Source: Saccoglossus kowalevskii
Taxonomy: Eukaryota; Hemichordata; Enteropneusta; Harrimaniidae
Reading direction: 5' to 3'
Length of the DNA: 37,979 bases
NCBI RefSeq assembly: GCF_000003605.2
Contig: NW_003126889.1
Coordinates: 182,438 to 220,416, forward strand
In this document: positions 33,857-37,979 of the stretch, one piece after another
How the letters are laid out: each line of letters opens with the position of its first letter
Numbering within the stretch: the stretch's first letter is position 1
Program-made: the position numbers and the translations under genes
Notes under the pieces: model-generated
What the model saw: the letters and a program-made list of their open reading frames with translations, nothing else
Told to the model about the DNA's origin: nothing
Databases searched by the model: none

Positions 33857-33941
33857 CTTATCTTTATCCTTTGATAACCGAAAAACAATAACACAAAAAC
33901 GAGATGTTTGGGGCAGAGTACGTCAACTAAGCTGGTACTGA
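33857..33941 (+). CDS. Candidate alternative exon (78-nt cassette or terminal exon)
   Basis: A strong acceptor (CTGTCTCCATCTTTTCCAG) precedes LSLSFDNRKTITQKRDVWGR... in the frame left by exon 6. With donor CTG|GTACTG after 33934 the exon is 78 nt and phase 2 at both ends, so it can be inserted before exon 7 without a frameshift. If the donor is unused, the frame ends two codons later at TGA 33939-33941, and AATAAA at 34027-34032 could polyadenylate a short form lacking the coiled coil and Rab11-binding domain. The basic, polar composition looks coding, but a run of 26 open codons is not rare by chance. Confidence 0.3.
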
Positions 33942-35182
33942 TCATTATTATAATCTCATATCTTGTATGTCTCGCATGCTGTAGAATCCCCCTAGTAAAT
34001 GACTTGGTTTTATTGTCGGTGTATGAAATAAATTCCTTGGCTTGATTTCAATGTAAAGCATGTCATAACGTGAATTGATACGTCTGTTGCTGTCTCATTA
34101 GATTGAAACGTGTGTATCGCCTTGTGTTACGTATACTGTGTGAATAAGTGTCAGTGTCAGTATGGTACCGCTGTGTCAATATGTGCATCATTATGGCTGT
34201 TCATTCAGTGTATACTGTTACCGTATATCTGGAATACATGCTATAAAACTGATATCATTCTGGTGAGGATGTAGATGAGGTCTTCTATTTTTTGTTTCTC
34301 TACCACTTCTCCAATCAGCATAGCATATTGTATCAACCTGAGAGAAGTACTACCTGTATATTTAATCAGATGTGATTGAATATTTATTGTTGTGGGGCTT
34401 TTAGAATTTGGTTATATGGAAAATTACCCTGTGAGAAAAAAAAAATGTCTCTTTCCCTTTTTTTTGAAAACAAGCGACTTTAAGGAATTAATAAGGTCTA
34501 CAATAAATATTTGTAGACTTGGTTTGAGTAATATGTCAGTATGAATTCCAGATTGTCAAAACATTACAGATTTTACTTCTTATTGTGCACGTTTCTATAG
34601 ATGTTTAATGGTTGTGTATGATAGATATGGGAATATATTAAATTCATCCTTTACTTTTATTCCACCTGCCTGCCTTTCATACTGTCATAGCTCCAAGTGC
34701 AAGGCCAGGTTATACGTCGGGTAAATGACTATTTTCTCTAACACCTCAGTCAGTATTCTGACATGGCACTGTGTGTCCTTCTAACCAATGTTCTATTATT
34801 CCTAGTTTTGTCAGTCCCATGTATTGACTTTACCATATAAGGGGGAATCTTTTCAACACTTGATAATTCTCAGCCAATAAAATTGTTGCTCTATATACAT
34901 CAATATTTTGAATCAAACAGATATATATATTTTCAATCATGCGGATGTGTTGATCTGAACTACTTTTAGCCATAAAATATAAATTTCTTTTTTCGTTCGT
35001 GAAACATACAAGATTAAGGTGCTTAGACTGATGCATCATGTCCCGTGGTTGCACAAAGTCCGAAAACAGAAACTTACTCTACTCTATCATGAAATTTTCT
35101 TCTTATAAGTTTAATATAATTTGACAAGACCAAAAATGCATTTGACAATACAATTATAAAATATTAAACTTTTTGGCTTGAC

Positions 35183-35295
35183 TTAAAGGGTGATAATCAT
35201 CACGCTGCACGAGTTCATGTGAAAATTGATGTATTTCACAAGCATTATGAGTCTCTTATCGAACAGGACATGGCGTGACAACCACCGCCCTTTAA
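35183..35295. mobile_element. TTAA-flanked MITE, copy 2 (inverted relative to copy 1)
   Basis: TTAAAGGGTGATAATCATCA at the left and, read inward from the right end, TTAAAGGGCGGTGGTTGTCA. Its right half, reverse-complemented, matches copy 1 through GGGCGGTGGT and CCTGTTCGATA to GACTCATA. Shares the TTAA flanks. Overlapping open frames are incidental. Confidence 0.65.
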
Positions 35296-35856
35296 GGCCA
35301 GAAATAGTTGAATATAGTGTTGAATGGATTCCCTGTAATTTGGTGTCTTTATTCCAATCTCTGATTCACTACCTGCACGGCACTCTATGATTCTGTATAG
35401 GGTCAAATACATGATTAAGTGAATGTTAAATTTCAAAATGTAGCGAAATTTAGATAACAAATATATTGCTTGCTTTAAAAAAAAAACCTGCCACAAATGC
35501 ATCTGATAGGAAACTGAACATTTGTGTCTCTTTTGCTTCTCTGTACCATCACATTCCTAACGTTGGACGCAAACATAATTTGAATTTTACTTCAGGGGGA
35601 CAAAATTACCAATTGGAATTTTTTTCTCTTAATTTTTTATTTGTATAGCTAAGCATTTTTGCCTATCACGCTTTTATTCTTTGCAACCATTTATTACTTA
35701 ATGCTTCGTTTTCCGCCAGAATATGGGAATACTAATTTAATATTTGACATTAATTTTTCTTGGATCAAGTAACATTTGTGATTTATTTTTCAACAGCTGT
35801 AACTCTTAAATAATTTCTTTTCAACTGATATTTTTTTTATTATTTCTTTTGAACAG

Positions 35857-35892
35857 TCCTGTGAGAAGACTTACAACACGTGAAATAGCAAG
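35857..35892 (+). CDS. RAB11FIP3/4: Class II Rab11-FIP exon 7: 36-nt microexon
   Basis: Residues 238-250, PVRRLTTREIA with split codons at both ends (T before, S after). Acceptor TTTCTTTTGAACAG, donor AAG|GTGTGT. Phase 2 at both ends, so it could be skipped without a frameshift. RRLTTREIASHLY aligns loosely with the basic stretch RKISSTAFGRQLMH that I recall in vertebrate FIP4 ahead of its Ser/Asn-rich linker, which supports inclusion. Confidence 0.75.
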
Positions 35893-36610
35893 GTGTGTAT
35901 CGATTAATTCTCACATCATTCAACACAGTATGCAACACAGTGACGTCACATGTTCAAATGTGATTTTCTGATTGGTTGCTGAATTTTCAGAATTTTAACC
36001 AACAAAAATCTACAAAAATGTTTTCAGCATAGAATAATAATAAATTATTATTCATCGCACAAAGCGTTTTTGAATCTTTCCATAAATTTTTTAAGCCACC
36101 TCATAGCACTGTTAGCTAATGGTATTAAATGCCTGCAAAAAATATTCTTAAGGTGCTTGCGTCTCCAGATGTACTGTTATTGCATGCATGTAGTATTTCA
36201 TATTTAAACTTTTCTGATGCTTGTTCATGTATGTCATGTTTCTTTACCACTATCTTGTGGTATGTTGAGTTTCGTGTAATGATTTATTGCTTACATAAAA
36301 GTAGCAGACTTTGTATGTATACGGGGATACAAATTTATGTAACTTTTAAAACATGGAAGCCATAAAAAACATGTTACCAAGAATTTATAAAATGAGGCTT
36401 ATGCATATAAGTGGTGTGATATGTGATGAAGAAGTTGTGTGAATTGCAAGATGATAATAAAATCTCATGACAAATCTACATTTCTAGAAATTCCAGTATA
36501 AATAAAGTATGAAAGAGTACATGTAGCTTAATCCCATTGTACATTGGTGCAAATTTGATAACACTTCTATTTTCCATTTCCTGATCAGAATTATTTTTTC
36601 ATTTCTGTAG
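35893..36610 (+). other. Intron 7 of the FIP gene
   Basis: GTGTGT to TTCTGTAG, phase 2, 718 bp. Contains a perfect CRE palindrome at 35941-35948, only 49 bp past the microexon. No other feature seen. Confidence 0.8.
35941..35948. promoter_or_regulatory. CRE palindrome TGACGTCA
   Basis: Perfect CRE in CAGTGACGTCACATG near the start of intron 7. Confidence 0.25.
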
Positions 36611-36722
36611 CCATCTATACAAAAATTCAGTCTCCGCTAACAACAGTAAACACAATAGTTTAGAAGATATTTATGGAGAAACTGCTGCATCCGATGGTGA
36701 TGTGACTGACCTCAATGATAAG
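36611..36722 (+). CDS. RAB11FIP3/4: Class II Rab11-FIP exon 8: Ser/Asn linker and entry to coiled coil
   Basis: Residues 250-287, HLYKNSVSANNSKHNSLEDI then YGETAASDGDVTDLNDK. Acceptor TTTCTGTAG, donor AAG|GTAACT, phase 2 in, phase 0 out. The pattern Ser/Asn-rich, then S-x-E-D-[IL], then an acidic stretch ending in D-[IL]-x-[ED]-K is what vertebrate FIP4 shows immediately before its coiled coil. The last residues begin the helix that continues in exon 9. Confidence 0.9.
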
Positions 36723-37600
36723 GTAACTCCCTCCTCACCCCTTCATAATAAAAGAATTGTCTGATCAGCAATGGATTCTAAATAAAGTGAATCTGGCTAA
36801 TAAATGTCTATATACATTGTATATATATTTATGTTTTCTGATTGGTTATTTCAATGAAAAAACAACAGTATGTTCATGATAGCATGTTTGAGGGCGCTGT
36901 TTGTTGTTACATTAGCAGACATGGTTTTATTATGAGAACAGTTTATCATTCAGAACCCACAATTAGAGAGTTGTTTGTAGCAATATTAATTACCAGTTTT
37001 GGGGATAATACAATCCTGCATATTTTAATGAGTCCTTTTTGCTTGGAAAACACAATGTAGGAGTTAATTTCTGTTTTCAAGCAACGAGAATGTTTTTTTT
37101 TTTATTCAGTTTTTATTTTCAAAAAACTATTATTTTTAACACTGGTATATTGGGCAGGTTTTTTGTCATTTGCCAAATGATGAATGATGTTTTCTATTCC
37201 TGGAATATATAATATTGCATTATGGGTATTTAATTAACCTTGGCTTACTATGTACCTCACTGGAGCGCTACAAGTGTTTTTTTCTGAAGGTTCCATACTA
37301 ATAATGGTGTCTGGAGTGAATCATGTCAGTGTAATAATTTATGACATAATAATTGAGCTGTCAGAAAAGTCACCCAGTAATTAGGCTAATAAGAAAAGTC
37401 CCTCTATTATTTAATTTGATTTCTGTGTGTATTTGATGGTGGTGCTTGGTTGAGGGGCTCTTATGACAAATTTGGAGTTTAAATCAGGTTACCATCTACA
37501 TGACAGCTGTAAGAAACAATTCAATTCATTCAAATATGTTTTGATTATAATGAATATTGCATGATGAGAAATTATGATAATGTTATTGTTTATTTTACAG
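36723..37600 (+). other. Intron 8 of the FIP gene
   Basis: GTAACT to TTATTTTACAG, phase 0, 878 bp. AT-rich, no identifiable feature; the 72-codon frame at 36842-37060 is unremarkable. Confidence 0.8.
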
Positions 37601-37704
37601 GTTACTAAGTTACAATCTCAAGTTAATTGTTTACAAGCTTATAAAGCATCCAAAGATGACCTGCATTCCAAATTGAAAAATGAAAATGCGTTTCTTAATG
37701 AAAA
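37601..37704 (+). CDS. RAB11FIP3/4: Class II Rab11-FIP exon 9: coiled coil
   Basis: Residues 288-322, VTKLQSQVNCLQAYKASKDD then LHSKLKNENAFLNE. Acceptor TTTATTTTACAG, donor AAA|AGTAAGT read as AA|GTAAGT, phase 0 in, phase 2 out. Leucines and valines at heptad spacing and DLxSKLKxEN match the vertebrate FIP3/4 coiled coil (DLKSKLKQEN in my recollection of FIP4). This region mediates parallel dimerisation that positions the C-terminal Rab11-binding helices. Confidence 0.92.
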
Positions 37705-37830
37705 GTAAGTATTATACCGGTAATAACTTTGATACATAACTGAGTCATTTACTGATACAGTAAGACATAAAGAAAACAATGAAAACAGAAATTAAAATAG
37801 CACATGCTGGTTTGTATATTTGTTCTTCAG

Positions 37831-37921
37831 AATTCGATTTTATGAAGAACAACTTAATGACACAGAAAGAAAATCACAAGAAACTGTTGATCGAGAAAGA
37901 CGGAAAAACAGAGAAACAATG
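37831..37921 (+). CDS. RAB11FIP3/4: Class II Rab11-FIP exon 10: coiled coil, last exon in window
   Basis: Residues 322-352, IRFYEEQLNDTERKSQETVD then RERRKNRETM. Acceptor TTTGTTCTTCAG, donor ATG|GTAATT, phase 2 in, phase 0 out. Highly charged E/K/R/Q helix continuing the coiled coil. Intron 9 before it is only 126 bp. The remaining coiled coil and Rab11-binding domain must lie to the right of 37979. Confidence 0.9.
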
Positions 37922-37979
37922 GTAATTATTGGTAACATTTTGCAAAATAATTATTTTGTGTATGTGAAATTGGCTTGCC

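Larger units (their letters stand above)
31641..35856 (+). other. Intron 6 of the FIP gene (4.2 kb)
   Basis: Phase-2 intron, GTAAGT to TTTTGAACAG. It contains two X-box palindromes (33176, 33615), two TTAA-flanked elements and a candidate cassette or terminal exon at 33857. The remainder is AT-rich without identifiable features. Confidence 0.75.
5668..37921 (+). other. RAB11FIP3/4: Rab11 family-interacting protein 3/4 homologue (class II Rab11-FIP), 3' part outside the window
   Basis: Gene-level entry. Ten exons (5668-5793, 7213-7315, 17724-17803, 23967-24014, 31024-31202, 31464-31640, 35857-35892, 36611-36722, 37601-37704, 37831-37921) join to 1056 nt, 352 codons, with every junction phase-compatible and no stop. 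Seen: two EF-hand-like units (residues about 9-75), an acidic low-complexity region (about 78-240), the motif EEQFVDYGEGDD (197-208), and a coiled coil from about residue 281. Known of the family: class II FIPs are Rab11/Arf6 effectors on recycling endosomes, delivering membrane to the cleavage furrow in cytokinesis; Drosophila nuf is the single fly member. The Rab11-binding domain sits at the C-terminus and is not reached here. The motif is closest to what I recall of vertebrate FIP4, but FIP3 and FIP4 arose by vertebrate duplication, so a pre-duplication orthologue is the safer reading. Confidence 0.85.

Overview
This window is animal (metazoan) nuclear DNA. It is AT-rich, and one gene with small exons and GT-AG introns of 0.1 to 10 kb fills most of it, with interspersed and tandem repeats in the introns and intergenic space. 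There is one assembly gap (292 N, 21449-21740). The recognisable coding exons resemble vertebrate class II Rab11-FIP proteins. The repeats (a LINE with an ATTCT tail, pearl/HINE-like elements with hairpin ends and about 155-bp cores, TTAA-flanked MITEs) suggest a marine invertebrate, perhaps a non-vertebrate deuterostome or a lophotrochozoan. The species cannot be named from the sequence alone.

Layout. At the left edge (513-596, minus) is a 28-codon first coding exon, possibly of a DEAD-box helicase resembling DDX47, which runs leftward out of the window. About 5.1 kb of intergenic DNA follows, with a TTAA MITE at 4613-4746. From 5668 to the right edge runs one large plus-strand gene, a Rab11 family-interacting protein 3/4 homologue (Drosophila nuf family). 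Ten exons can be joined in one continuous frame: 1056 nt, 352 codons, all splice phases agreeing. They encode two degenerate EF-hands (exons 1-2), a long acidic Ser/Asp/Glu-rich region carrying the family signature EEQFxDYGEGDD (exons 3-6), a Ser/Asn-rich linker (exons 7-8), and the start of the long coiled coil (exons 8-10). The rest of the coiled coil and the C-terminal Rab11-binding domain lie beyond the window.

Introns. Intron 2 (10.4 kb) holds a non-LTR retrotransposon remnant split by a HINE-like element, two more HINE-like copies and a 30-bp minisatellite. Intron 3 holds the gap, a 61-bp minisatellite and a foldback element. Intron 4 (7 kb) holds a minisatellite made largely of CCAAT boxes, a tandem repeat with POU octamers, and a possible internal promoter with an alternative first exon (29639-30169) that would give an EF-hand-less isoform. 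Intron 6 holds a candidate cassette or terminal exon (33857-33941) and two TTAA-flanked elements.

Structure not explained by genes: eight exact matches to an RFX X-box-type palindrome are scattered across 11-34 kb, far more than expected by chance, and several other 8-bp palindromes recur. I found no evidence of a CRISPR array, bacterial system, tRNA or rRNA.
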